A stretch of 64,000 bases of DNA from Thiohalobacter sp. (lineage in GTDB: Bacteria > Pseudomonadota > Gammaproteobacteria > DSM-19610). This document shows positions 38,392 to 47,640 of the stretch, piece after piece. The notes under the pieces were generated by a model. That model saw only the letters and a program-made list of their open reading frames with translations. It had not been told where the DNA came from and ran no database searches. Where the stretch lies: positions 1-64,000 of the forward strand of contig JALSRZ010000059.1 in the NCBI GenBank assembly GCA_026984515.1, in the 5' to 3' direction. Numbering within the stretch: the first letter of the stretch is position 1; each line of letters starts with the position of its first letter. The position numbers and the translations under genes were made by a program.

Positions 38392-38781
38392 ATGCATATT
38401 CAGCACTTCAGTCTACAGGCAATGGGCGCCACCGGCAGGCAGCGGCGCTTACTATGGCCGTTGCTCACCCTGCTGGCGCTGATGCTGCAACCGGTCCAGG
38501 CCTGCTGCACACTGACAGATGCCCCGACCGAAAGCGGGCACCACGCCGACACACATCACACGGCGCCGGATTCACATTGCGACATGGAAGTCGCAAACAG
38601 CGGTCATTTTGCCGTTGCCTTCAGGGTCCGTACCGGCTCTGGTGACATCGTTCCGGGTACGCCCTTCTTTCCGCGTATCGCGTCAGCCTGTTATACGGCA
38701 GGCCCCTCTCTCCCGCCCTTCGACCGGGTTATCCCCGCTTATCCGCCTCCCTGGCTATTGACACTTCGACTGCGCATCTAG
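38392..38781 (+). CDS. Small exported Cys/His-containing protein
   Basis: Hydrophobic N-terminus ending VQACCTLTDAPTESGHHADTHHTAPDSHCDMEVANSGHF; C-terminal LPPFDRVIPAYPPPWLL. Confidence 0.55.
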   Translation: MHIQHFSLQAMGATGRQRRLLWPLLTLLALMLQPVQACCTLTDAPTESGHHADTHHTAPDSHCDMEVANSGHFAVAFRVRTGSGDIVPGTPFFPRIASACYTAGPSLPPFDRVIPAYPPPWLLTLRLRI

Positions 38782-38896
38782 CCACTGGTTAATTATTTAT
38801 CAGCACCTTGACCTGTGAGTTACACACAGGCTCTATCTTTTATCCAGTTGCAGAAGGCAGGCCCCGGAAACCGGCATTCCCGCCAGGAGGTTCACG

Positions 38897-39223
38897 ATGA
38901 AATTCAGCAAAATCACCGCCATTATCCGCCTCGACCGGGCTGAACAGGTAGAAGGAAAACTCAAATCCATCGGCGTTCCCGGCATGAGCTGCACACACGT
39001 AAACGGCTACGGAGAGTATGCCGACTTCTACAGCTCGGACTGGAAGGTAAAACATGCGCGGGTGGAAATTTTTGTCCGCGCCGACCAGGTTCAGGAAATT
39101 GTTAACGCCATCCTGGAAGCAGCCGGCACCGGAACCAGCGGTGACGGTATCATCGCCGTGCTGCCTGTCGAGCACCTCTACCACATCCGTTCCGGCAATG
39201 CAGCGACGGATACGGCTACCTGA
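38897..39223 (+). CDS. PII-like (GlnB superfamily) signalling protein, possibly the metal-efflux-associated PII-NG type
   Basis: KFSKITAIIRLDRAEQVEGKLKSIGVPGMSCTHVNGYGEYADFYSSDWKVKHARVEIFVRADQVQEIVNAILEAAGTGTSGDGIIAVLPVEHLYHIRSG. Confidence 0.82.
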   Translation: MKFSKITAIIRLDRAEQVEGKLKSIGVPGMSCTHVNGYGEYADFYSSDWKVKHARVEIFVRADQVQEIVNAILEAAGTGTSGDGIIAVLPVEHLYHIRSGNAATDTAT

Positions 39224-39244
39224 CACCGCCGGCAGGAGAACACC

Positions 39245-40594
39245 ATGGATACTGGATATTTTGAACACCGTTTCCTGACAGAAACATCCGCGGCAACTGC
39301 GTCTGTATCCGCCCGCGCATCAAAAACTGAACGATACGCCACCAATATCCTGCACGCATTGATGCGCACCTACACGGGTCCGGTGGCCATACGCCTCTGG
39401 AACGAAAAACCCGTCATCGGGAAACCGGCGGCCCCCTGCACGCTGGTATTCAGGCATCCCCGGGCTTTGCGCGACCTGGTGCTGCATCGCGATATAATGC
39501 GTTTGGCTGAAAGCCACCTGGAAGGTGCCATCGACGTCGAGGGGGATATGGAACTGCTGTTCGGCCTGGGTGTATTTCTGCAACAGACCGGATGGTCACT
39601 GAAACAACGACTGACTGCACTGTGGAACGCACTGCGACTACCCTCCGGGCCATACCGGAAAACCACGCCGGCGGCGGGCACCGCTCCCAGGCCAGCAGCA
39701 AACTCGAAACACAGCATTGCGCACCACTACGATGTGGGCAATGACTTCTACCACCTTTGGCTGGACCCGGAAATGGTCTATTCCTGCGCCTATTTCAGAG
39801 ACAGCCGGCAAAGCCTCGCCAGCGCCCAGGAAGACAAGCTGGATTACATCTGCCGCAAGCTGCGCCTGGAGCCGGGCCGGACACTTCTGGATATCGGCTG
39901 CGGCTGGGGTGCACTGCTGCTGTGGGCGGCACGACGCTATGGCGTACGTGCACACGGCATCACACTCAGTGAAGAACAGTACCGCTACGCCCGGCAGCGC
40001 ATTCGGGCCGAAGGGATGGGCGAACAGCTTACCGTGGAGCTGCGTGATTACCGGGATCTTCCCGACCAGCCACAGTATGATCGCATTGTCAGTGTCGGTA
40101 TGTTCGAGCACATCGGCCGCAGAAATTTCGAACTGTATTTCAAAACCGTACGCCGACTGCTCAAGCCGGACGGCCTGTTTCTCAACCATGGGATCACCAG
40201 CGACAGCGGCTGGAAAAGAACCCCTCTGACCCGCTTCATCAATCGCTATATCTTCCCGGACGGTGAACTGGCGCGCATCAGTGATGTCCATGATGCCATG
40301 GAAAAAGCGGGGTTCGAGTTACTGGATGTGGAAAGCCTGCGGCGTCACTACGCGCTCACCCTGAGGCACTGGGTGAAATCGCTGGAATTACACAGCAGCC
40401 AGGCCATCCAGGCTACTGACGACCGTACCTACCGCTTGTGGCGACTTTACATGGCGGGCTGCGCCTGCTACTTCGAACGCGGCAATATCAACATTTACCA
40501 GGTCCTGGCCGGGCAGGTGGGGTCATCGCTGCCAACCCCCCTGCGGCGGGATGATCTCTATTGCAATCGAGCGCCTGGCCTGTATCAGGCTTGA
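39245..40594 (+). CDS. Cyclopropane-fatty-acyl-phospholipid synthase family protein
   Basis: SIAHHYDVGNDFYHLWLDPEMVYSCAYFRDSRQSLASAQEDKLDYICRKLRLEPGRTLLDIGCGWGALLLWAARRYGVRAHGITLSEEQ. Confidence 0.95.
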   Translation: MDTGYFEHRFLTETSAATASVSARASKTERYATNILHALMRTYTGPVAIRLWNEKPVIGKPAAPCTLVFRHPRALRDLVLHRDIMRLAESHLEGAIDVEGDMELLFGLGVFLQQTGWSLKQRLTALWNALRLPSGPYRKTTPAAGTAPRPAANSKHSIAHHYDVGNDFYHLWLDPEMVYSCAYFRDSRQSLASAQEDKLDYICRKLRLEPGRTLLDIGCGWGALLLWAARRYGVRAHGITLSEEQYRYARQRIRAEGMGEQLTVELRDYRDLPDQPQYDRIVSVGMFEHIGRRNFELYFKTVRRLLKPDGLFLNHGITSDSGWKRTPLTRFINRYIFPDGELARISDVHDAMEKAGFELLDVESLRRHYALTLRHWVKSLELHSSQAIQATDDRTYRLWRLYMAGCACYFERGNINIYQVLAGQVGSSLPTPLRRDDLYCNRAPGLYQA

Positions 40595-40733
40595 TGAACA
40601 GATAGCGGAGAGGAAATTGACTACACTTGATATTTATCACCCCGCCTGATTACGGTCAGGCAAGGAAATATCCAGCAGGGGTGAACGAACGCATCCTGAC
40701 TGGCATCAATAAACTAAAAACAGGAGTCCGATC

Positions 40734-43319
40734 ATGGCCATTGAAAAAGACCCGGTGTGCGGTATGGAGGTCGATCCGGCATCTGCTGCGGCACAGGAAG
40801 AATACCAGGAAAAGACCTGGTATTTCTGCTCCGAACACTGTCACAGCAAGTTTCAGGAAGAACCCGGCCGCTACACACAGCTCACTGAACTGAAGGACCC
40901 GGTATGCGGTATGACCGTGTCGGCAGACTCGGAACACCACTCAACACTCAACGGGAAGGAGTACTACTTCTGCAGCAGTTCCTGCCTGGGGAAATTCACG
41001 GCCAACCCGAACCAGTATACCGGGGCAACCACATCGCCGCCGATTGAGAAAACTTCAGCCGCCATTTGCCCTGACGGCAGCTGCAACATCGATGACACCC
41101 TCTATACCTGCCCCATGCACCCCGAGATCGAACAGAAAGGGCCGGGGAGCTGTCCGAAATGCGGCATGGCGCTGGAACCGAAAAGTGTCCCCCTGGTGGC
41201 CACCAGGACCGAGTACACCTGCCCCATGCACCCGGAAATCGTCCAGGAGGAACCCGGCAGCTGCCCAAAATGCGGCATGGCGCTCGAACCCCGCACCGTG
41301 GAAGCGGAGGAAGATACCAGCGAACTCGATTACATGACACGCCATTTCCGGGTCAGCACTTTTCTGGCGGTGCCGGTATTTCTCAGCGCCATGGCTGCCG
41401 AATTCTGGCCGGACGCCATGGCGGAAATCATCCACCCGCGTTATCGACAATGGTTTGAAATGATACTTGCCACACCGGTCGTGGTCTGGGGCGGCTGGAT
41501 TTTCTATGTACGCGCCTGGCAGTCGCTGGTAACACGCAACCTCAACATGTTCACCCTGATCGGCCTGGGTGTAAGTGTAGCCTGGATTTACAGTATGGTT
41601 GGCGTTCTGCTGCCCGGACTGTTCCCGGCATCGGTATTCAACAAGTTCGGCGTAGTACCGGTTTATTTCGAAGCGGCGGCCGTCATTACCGCGCTGGTAT
41701 TGCTGGGCCAGGTACTGGAGCTGCGCGCCCGCAGCCAGACCAACGCGGCCATAAAAATGCTGCTGGGACTCGCTCCCAAGACCGCGCGTATCGTCCGGGA
41801 AGACGGTAGCGAAGAAGACATCCCGATGGAGCATGTCAAGCCGGGCGACATCCTGCGCGTCCGCCCGGGTGAAAAAATCCCCGTAGATGGAACCGTCATC
41901 GAAGGCGAAAGCAACGTGGATGAATCCATGGTTACCGGGGAACCCCTGCCGGTAGAAAAATCCACCGGTGCAAAACTGATTGGCGCCACGGTCAATGGCA
42001 CCGGCAGTCTGCTGATGAAAGCAGAAAAAGTCGGCGCTGACACCCTGCTGTCACAGATCGTACAGATGGTGGCGGACGCACAACGCTCGCGGGCACCGAT
42101 CCAGAAACTGGTGGATATCGTCGCCGGCTATTTTGTACCCGTTGTTGTACTGGTGGCGATCATCACCTTCATTGTCTGGAGTATCCGGGGTCCCGAGCCG
42201 GCGCTGGCCTATGCCATCATCAACTCGGTCGCGGTATTGATCATTGCCTGCCCCTGTGCGCTGGGTCTGGCCACCCCCATGTCCATCATGGTAGGCACCG
42301 GCAAGGGCGCAATGCTGGGTGTACTGATCAAGAATGCCGAAGCGCTGGAGGTCATGGAGAAGGTCGATACACTGGTGGTCGACAAGACCGGCACCCTTAC
42401 CGAGGGCAAGCCAAAACTGGTGACTGTCATCGCGACACCGGATTTTGAAGAACAGGAAACACTGCGTCTTGCCGCCAGCCTGGAGCGCGCCAGCGAACAC
42501 CCGCTGGCGGAAGCCATTGTACGCGGAGCCGGCGAACGCGGCGTCGAACCGGTCAGGGCGGATGAATTCCAGTCGGTAACCGGCAAGGGAGTAACGGGTG
42601 CTGTGGAAGGTCACACTGTCGCACTGGGCAACCTCAGGCTGCTGGAAAGCCTGGGTATCGATGCCGGCGACCTGCCCCGCCAGGCGGATGCCCTGCGCGC
42701 CGATGGCCAGACCGTGATGCTGCTGGCCATTGACGGTAAAGCCGCCGGCCTGATCGGCGTGGCCGACCCCATCAAGGACTCCACCCCTGAAGCCATTCGC
42801 GACCTGCACAGCGAAGGCATACAGGTCGTTATGCTCACCGGCGACAGCCGGAAAACCGCCGAGGCCGTCGCGGCAAAGCTGCACATCGACCAGGTGCAGG
42901 CGGAAGTGTTGCCCGACCAGAAGGCCGAGGTGGTCAAGGCATTGCAGGCGGACGGACGAACCGTGGCCATGGCCGGTGACGGGATCAACGACGCACCCGC
43001 CCTGGCCCAGGCCCACGTCGGCATCGCCATGGGTACCGGGACCGATGTCGCTATGGAAAGCGCCGGGGTCACGCTGGTCAAGGGCGACCTGCGCGGCATT
43101 GTCCGGGCACGGCGCCTGAGCCGTGCCACCATGCGCAATATTCGCCAGAACCTGTTTTTCGCCTTTGTGTACAACTCGGTCGGCGTGCCGATCGCTGCCG
43201 GTGTACTGTACCCGGTATTCGGGTTGCTGCTGTCACCGATTATTGCGGCGGCCGCCATGAGTTTCAGCTCGGTATCGGTAATCACTAATGCTCTGCGTCT
43301 GCGCAGGGCAAAAATCTAG
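40734..43319 (+). CDS. Copper-type P1B ATPase with four N-terminal metal-binding modules (YHS-YHS-HMBD-HMBD)
   Basis: [11 protein letters not shown]...[18 protein letters not shown]...YYFCSSSC; two [22 protein letters not shown] units; [34 protein letters not shown]. Confidence 0.95.
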   Translation: MAIEKDPVCGMEVDPASAAAQEEYQEKTWYFCSEHCHSKFQEEPGRYTQLTELKDPVCGMTVSADSEHHSTLNGKEYYFCSSSCLGKFTANPNQYTGATTSPPIEKTSAAICPDGSCNIDDTLYTCPMHPEIEQKGPGSCPKCGMALEPKSVPLVATRTEYTCPMHPEIVQEEPGSCPKCGMALEPRTVEAEEDTSELDYMTRHFRVSTFLAVPVFLSAMAAEFWPDAMAEIIHPRYRQWFEMILATPVVVWGGWIFYVRAWQSLVTRNLNMFTLIGLGVSVAWIYSMVGVLLPGLFPASVFNKFGVVPVYFEAAAVITALVLLGQVLELRARSQTNAAIKMLLGLAPKTARIVREDGSEEDIPMEHVKPGDILRVRPGEKIPVDGTVIEGESNVDESMVTGEPLPVEKSTGAKLIGATVNGTGSLLMKAEKVGADTLLSQIVQMVADAQRSRAPIQKLVDIVAGYFVPVVVLVAIITFIVWSIRGPEPALAYAIINSVAVLIIACPCALGLATPMSIMVGTGKGAMLGVLIKNAEALEVMEKVDTLVVDKTGTLTEGKPKLVTVIATPDFEEQETLRLAASLERASEHPLAEAIVRGAGERGVEPVRADEFQSVTGKGVTGAVEGHTVALGNLRLLESLGIDAGDLPRQADALRADGQTVMLLAIDGKAAGLIGVADPIKDSTPEAIRDLHSEGIQVVMLTGDSRKTAEAVAAKLHIDQVQAEVLPDQKAEVVKALQADGRTVAMAGDGINDAPALAQAHVGIAMGTGTDVAMESAGVTLVKGDLRGIVRARRLSRATMRNIRQNLFFAFVYNSVGVPIAAGVLYPVFGLLLSPIIAAAAMSFSSVSVITNALRLRRAKI

Positions 43320-43328
43320 GGAGGCCGT

Positions 43329-43565
43329 ATGATGGGCGACAGTGGCAACATGCTTTCAGGGGGCGGGTTGTTCATGTGGTTATTCTGGCTCCTGCTGATC
43401 GTAATCATTGTGGCCGTCGCGAGAGCGCTGGTCGGCAACCGTTCGGCAACCGGCCCGGCTGCGGGAGGAAGCCCGTTAGAAATACTGCAAAAACGCTATG
43501 CACGCGGTGAAATCGATGAACAGGAGTTCAAACGCAGACGCCGCGAACTCAAAAGTCAACCCTGA
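43329..43565 (+). CDS. SHOCT-domain small membrane protein
   Basis: One TM helix (FMWLFWLLLIVIIVAVARALV), then SPLEILQKRYARGEIDEQEFKRRRREL. Confidence 0.85.
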   Translation: MMGDSGNMLSGGGLFMWLFWLLLIVIIVAVARALVGNRSATGPAAGGSPLEILQKRYARGEIDEQEFKRRRRELKSQP

Positions 43566-43677
43566 ATTTTTACGAGCGACTGCGCTCGCTTTCCAGGCGG
43601 CTGCCGCACACGGACACCACTACGCCGTGACCGGAAAAACGGCTGCTGCTTTACTCCAACCACGAGGACTTGTTTAA

Positions 43678-43992
43678 ATGAACGGAAAAAGCCTTTACAC
43701 AAAAACCACACTGCTCACAGGTTCCCTGCTGATGCTGGCCAGCGGGTTGCCAATCAGCGCGAATTGCGCTGAAAATCCTTTTGTCATAACCGACCTGCCT
43801 TCCGGCTACCAGCTGGCCCATAAAGGACAGGAAGACACCCCGGCGAAAGATGATAAAAATGAACCCGTCAGAAGCAAAAAACACCACGGGGATGAAAAAG
43901 AAAACCGCGGCCATGACAGCAAATCCCAGGAAGGAAAATGTGGTGCAAGTCACATGAAAGAAAATGAAGGGAAGTGTGGCGGCATGAAATGA
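43678..43992 (+). CDS. HvfA/bufferin-like precursor peptide with EGKCG motifs
   Basis: Signal peptide LLTGSLLMLASGLPISANCA; ENPFVITDLPSGYQLAHKG; SQEGKCGASHMKENEGKCGGMK at the C-terminus. Confidence 0.72.
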   Translation: MNGKSLYTKTTLLTGSLLMLASGLPISANCAENPFVITDLPSGYQLAHKGQEDTPAKDDKNEPVRSKKHHGDEKENRGHDSKSQEGKCGASHMKENEGKCGGMK

Positions 43993-44134
43993 ATGGCACT
44001 AAGCTAAGCCCAAAAGCCCTGTCATTGCAAGGAACGCAGTGACGTGGCAATCCCTGAATGATGAAGATATCGTCATGAGATTGCCGCGCTACGCTCACAA
44101 TGACGGCTATTTTTACTTAACTTTAGTGCCATTC
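43991..44134. repeat. Small TIR-bounded element (144 bp)
   Basis: Perfect 12-bp terminal inverted repeats GAATGGCACTAA (43991-44002) and TTAGTGCCATTC (44123-44134), enclosing an inverted GTCATTGC...CAATGAC core. Confidence 0.75.
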
Positions 44135-44207
44135 GTGGCCTGAAATAACTTCCCCGGCGATACCGGGGCCGGAAATCACTGGATCATCCCCCAGATGGAG
44201 ACCCGCA

Positions 44208-45131
44208 ATGAATAAAATTACTATTGTCGGCTGTGGCCGGGTCGGCGAATCGACGGCACAGATCCTGGCCAAGGAAGAGTTGTGCCGGGAGATACTCCTT
44301 CTGGATGTACAGCCGGGTGTACCTGAAGGCGTAGCACTGGACCTGCAACAGTCCGGTTCCCTGCTGCGCTTCGACACCCGGGTAAGCGGCGCGACCGACC
44401 CCGCCGCCATGTCCGGATCGGAACTGGTCATTGTCACCGCGGGCTTTCCACGCAAACCGGGCATGTCGCGCTCGGATGTGCTGGATTCGAACCTGGCCAT
44501 TATCGACACGATTGTCGACAACACCCTGCACCATGCGCCTGAGGCCATGCTGATGATGGTCACCAACCCGGTCGACGTACTGACCTGGCGCGCCTGGCAA
44601 CGCACCGGCTGGCCACGGCAACGCGTATTCGGCCAGTCCGGCGCGCTGGATACCGCCCGCATGGCCAGCTTCATCGCTGCAGAGACGGGGTACTCGGTAA
44701 AGGATATTTCCGCCCTGGTACTGGGCGGCCATGGCGACGCCATGGTTCCGCTGGCGCGCTTTACCGATATCGCCGGCATCCCCATCGAACACTTCCTGGA
44801 TGACACGGCGATCCGCAGGATTGCCGAGCGCACACGCCAGGGCGGCGGTGAGATACTGGCACTGAAAAAGCACAGCAGCGCCTACGACTCCCCTGCTGCA
44901 GCCATTGCCTCCATGGTCGATGCCATCAGCCACAACCGCCGTCGCATCCTGCCCTGCGTGGCCATACTGGATGGCGAATACGAACAGCACGCCACGGCTA
45001 TGGGTGTGCCTGCAGTGCTGGACCGGAACGGCCTGGTGGACATTGTAGAGCTGAAACTGAGCCGGGAGGAACGGGACGATTTCGAGCGTTCCGCCGCGCT
45101 GGTACGTGCGGATATCGACCACTTGACATGA
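44208..45131 (+). CDS. Malate/lactate dehydrogenase family protein (malate dehydrogenase probable)
   Basis: MNKITIVGCGRVGESTAQILA, VTAGFPRKPGMSRSDVL, NPVDVLTWRAWQRTG, VFGQSGALDTARM, LGGHGDAMVPL. Confidence 0.9.
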   Translation: MNKITIVGCGRVGESTAQILAKEELCREILLLDVQPGVPEGVALDLQQSGSLLRFDTRVSGATDPAAMSGSELVIVTAGFPRKPGMSRSDVLDSNLAIIDTIVDNTLHHAPEAMLMMVTNPVDVLTWRAWQRTGWPRQRVFGQSGALDTARMASFIAAETGYSVKDISALVLGGHGDAMVPLARFTDIAGIPIEHFLDDTAIRRIAERTRQGGGEILALKKHSSAYDSPAAAIASMVDAISHNRRRILPCVAILDGEYEQHATAMGVPAVLDRNGLVDIVELKLSREERDDFERSAALVRADIDHLT

Positions 45132-45241
45132 GAGCTGCACACAGGTTCTACCCTAAACTCCAGGGCATCTACAAACCATTGCCGTAACACGCGGACCATC
45201 AGGATAGCCGCTTACGGCAGACCGATGAAAGGAGGTGCATC

Positions 45242-45565
45242 ATGAACACCAGGGTTCCCGTAGCGGCTGTCGGTCATGCCAGCAGCCTGTTTCTGTGTCT
45301 CACATTCACCCTGTGCGTGGTCTGGGATCTGCTGTTCCCGAACTACGCCATGTACCCGGCCTGGCGCGTCCTGCTGCCGGGATTCGAATGGCTGAGCTGG
45401 CCGGCTTTTGCACTGGGTCTGCTCGAATCCTACGCGTACGGGTGGTTCTTTGCGCTGGTCTGGGTTCCCGCCTACAACCGGTTTGCGCAACGCGGCTCGC
45501 GACGGTCAGAACACAGTGAGGGCGGTAGTGCGCATTCGGCAGGACACCACCATGACCACGCCTGA
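45242..45565 (+). CDS. Small membrane protein, DUF5676-like
   Basis: [66 protein letters not shown]; His-rich tail [10 protein letters not shown]. Confidence 0.65.
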   Translation: MNTRVPVAAVGHASSLFLCLTFTLCVVWDLLFPNYAMYPAWRVLLPGFEWLSWPAFALGLLESYAYGWFFALVWVPAYNRFAQRGSRRSEHSEGGSAHSAGHHHDHA

Positions 45566-46178
45566 CACCCCGCAGGTTCCGGCCGGCAGTACCGACCCCG
45601 GTCGGCGCAAACTGCTGATTGCAACCGCATCAGTGATTGGCGCAGCCGGTCTGGTGGCCGCCGGGATCCCTTTCATCGACAGCTGGTGGCCCAGTGAACG
45701 CGCGCAGGCGGCAGGTGCTCCGGTACAAATAGATGCCAGCAAGCTTGAACCCGGGCAACAGCTTACTGTAGCCTGGCGCGGTCGCCCGGTGTGGGTACTG
45801 CGGCGCACACCGGAGATGCTGCAGCGCATGCATACTCCGCAACACCTGCAGCGCCTGCGCGATCCTGATTCCTCTGTTGAAAGCCAGCAGCCGTCGTATG
45901 CCAGGAACGAATTCAGGTCCATACACAAGGAACACCTGGTGGTGATCGGTATCTGTACACACCTCGGCTGTGTGCCTGCCTTCCGGCCGGAGGTGGCCCC
46001 TGCGGATCTCGGGGCGGACTGGATCGGGGGTTATTTCTGCCCCTGTCACGGTTCCCGCTTCGACCTCGCCGGGCGGGTATTCGTGCAAGTTCCGGCCCCG
46101 ACCAACCTGGTCATCCCGCCGTATCACTATCTTTCGGATACACTCATTGAGGTGGGGGTAGACAGCGAACTGACCTGA
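45552..46178 (+). CDS. Rieske iron-sulfur protein (ubiquinol-cytochrome c reductase Fe-S subunit-like)
   Basis: TAT-like/TM N-terminus [41 protein letters not shown]...CPCHGS. Confidence 0.92.
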   Translation: MTTPDTPQVPAGSTDPGRRKLLIATASVIGAAGLVAAGIPFIDSWWPSERAQAAGAPVQIDASKLEPGQQLTVAWRGRPVWVLRRTPEMLQRMHTPQHLQRLRDPDSSVESQQPSYARNEFRSIHKEHLVVIGICTHLGCVPAFRPEVAPADLGADWIGGYFCPCHGSRFDLAGRVFVQVPAPTNLVIPPYHYLSDTLIEVGVDSELT

Positions 46179-46282
46179 CCGGCATTCACCCGGTCAGGAT
46201 ATTCGACGTAGTATAAACTGCGCCTGCGCGCCCCTCGGCCGCGAACGCCGGTGAAGAATCCCGACCAGACCCTCAAGCAGCC

Positions 46283-47431
46283 ATGAACAGAAACAGACAA
46301 ACCGGGAGCATCGAAATCTCTGGCGCCGGTCCGGCAGGACTGGCGGCGGCACTTGCGATTGCACATGGTGGCGGACGGGCATGCGTCCACGAGCGGCGGG
46401 ACGATGTCGGTACCCGTTTCCACGGCGATTTTCAGGGGCTGGAAAACTGGACCAGGAAAACCGACGTTCTGGCGGAATTGCAGACAGTTGGCATTGCCGC
46501 GGATTTCGAGCACACGCCGATCAACCAGGTCATCTGTTATGGGCCGAACGGTGAAATCGAGCGCAAGGTTCATTCACAACTACCGCTTTTCTACCTGGTA
46601 CGAAGGGGCAGTGAACCCGGCACCCTGGATTGCAGCCTCAAGCAACAGGCACTGGCTGCGGGCGTTGACATCCGCTTTGGTGAAACCCTGCGTAACCTTC
46701 CTGCGGGAGGCATCGTCACCGAAGGCCCGCACCGCGCCGACGCCATTGCGGCGGGTTACCTGTTTGAAACCGATATGGAGAACGGGGCCTGGGCCATCGT
46801 GTCAGAGCAACTGGCACCGGGCGGCTATGCCTACCTGCTGGTTTGCAACGGCCGTGCGACCCTGGCAAGCTGCCTGTTCAGGGATTTCCATAATGAAAAA
46901 CGGTATCTGCAGCGTAGCGCAGACTTCTTTAGCGAGCGACTCGGAGTGCAATTGAACAACCCACGCCGCTTCGGTGGCACCGGAAATTTTGCCCTGCCCA
47001 AATCAGCCCGCAAGCGTAATATCCTGTACGCCGGGGAGGCCGCCGGGTTCCAGGACCCGTTGTTCGGCTTTGGCATCCGCTTCGCCATCGTATCGGGCGC
47101 TGCGGCGGGACGAGCTCAGTTGAGTGGAGACCTTGAGCAATATGAGTCCTTCTGGAAACACCGTTTACGCGATTACCACAAGACCGCCGCCGTTAACCGC
47201 TGGTTTTATGAACGGCTAGGTAACCGCGGGTACAACCGGCTGCTGAAACACTACCCGGAAGGATGGGACATCCGCGAACGCATGCAGCGATCCTATGCGC
47301 CCCGCCTGTGGAAACGGATCTGGTATCATCTCACGGTCGCACGGCACCACACCCCGTTGCTGAATCCACGCGCGGACTGTGACTGCACCTGGTGCCGATG
47401 TTCATCCAGCACCCGGCCTTCCGGTGCATGA
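46283..47431 (+). CDS. FAD-dependent oxidoreductase, geranylgeranyl-reductase-like
   Basis: IEISGAGPAGLAAALAIAHGGGRACVHERRDDVGTRFHGDFQGLENW; ILYAGEAAGFQDPLFGFGIRFAIVSGAAAG. Confidence 0.78.
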   Translation: MNRNRQTGSIEISGAGPAGLAAALAIAHGGGRACVHERRDDVGTRFHGDFQGLENWTRKTDVLAELQTVGIAADFEHTPINQVICYGPNGEIERKVHSQLPLFYLVRRGSEPGTLDCSLKQQALAAGVDIRFGETLRNLPAGGIVTEGPHRADAIAAGYLFETDMENGAWAIVSEQLAPGGYAYLLVCNGRATLASCLFRDFHNEKRYLQRSADFFSERLGVQLNNPRRFGGTGNFALPKSARKRNILYAGEAAGFQDPLFGFGIRFAIVSGAAAGRAQLSGDLEQYESFWKHRLRDYHKTAAVNRWFYERLGNRGYNRLLKHYPEGWDIRERMQRSYAPRLWKRIWYHLTVARHHTPLLNPRADCDCTWCRCSSSTRPSGA

Positions 47432-47640
47432 AGTCCGCTGCCGGCAGACCCGGTTCCGGCTAAGGAAAAACAGCCAGCGCGACGCTATATAAAGGAGCGC
47501 AGTGCAATATACCCGCCACAATTGTGGAAAATGGATTAGATAATCTCTTTAATATACTGATATTTATAGATATACTATTTTTACTGGCATTATTTTATGC
47601 TTGGCAACCTGTTTCCGGAACCCGTATTAACTGAAAGCCA

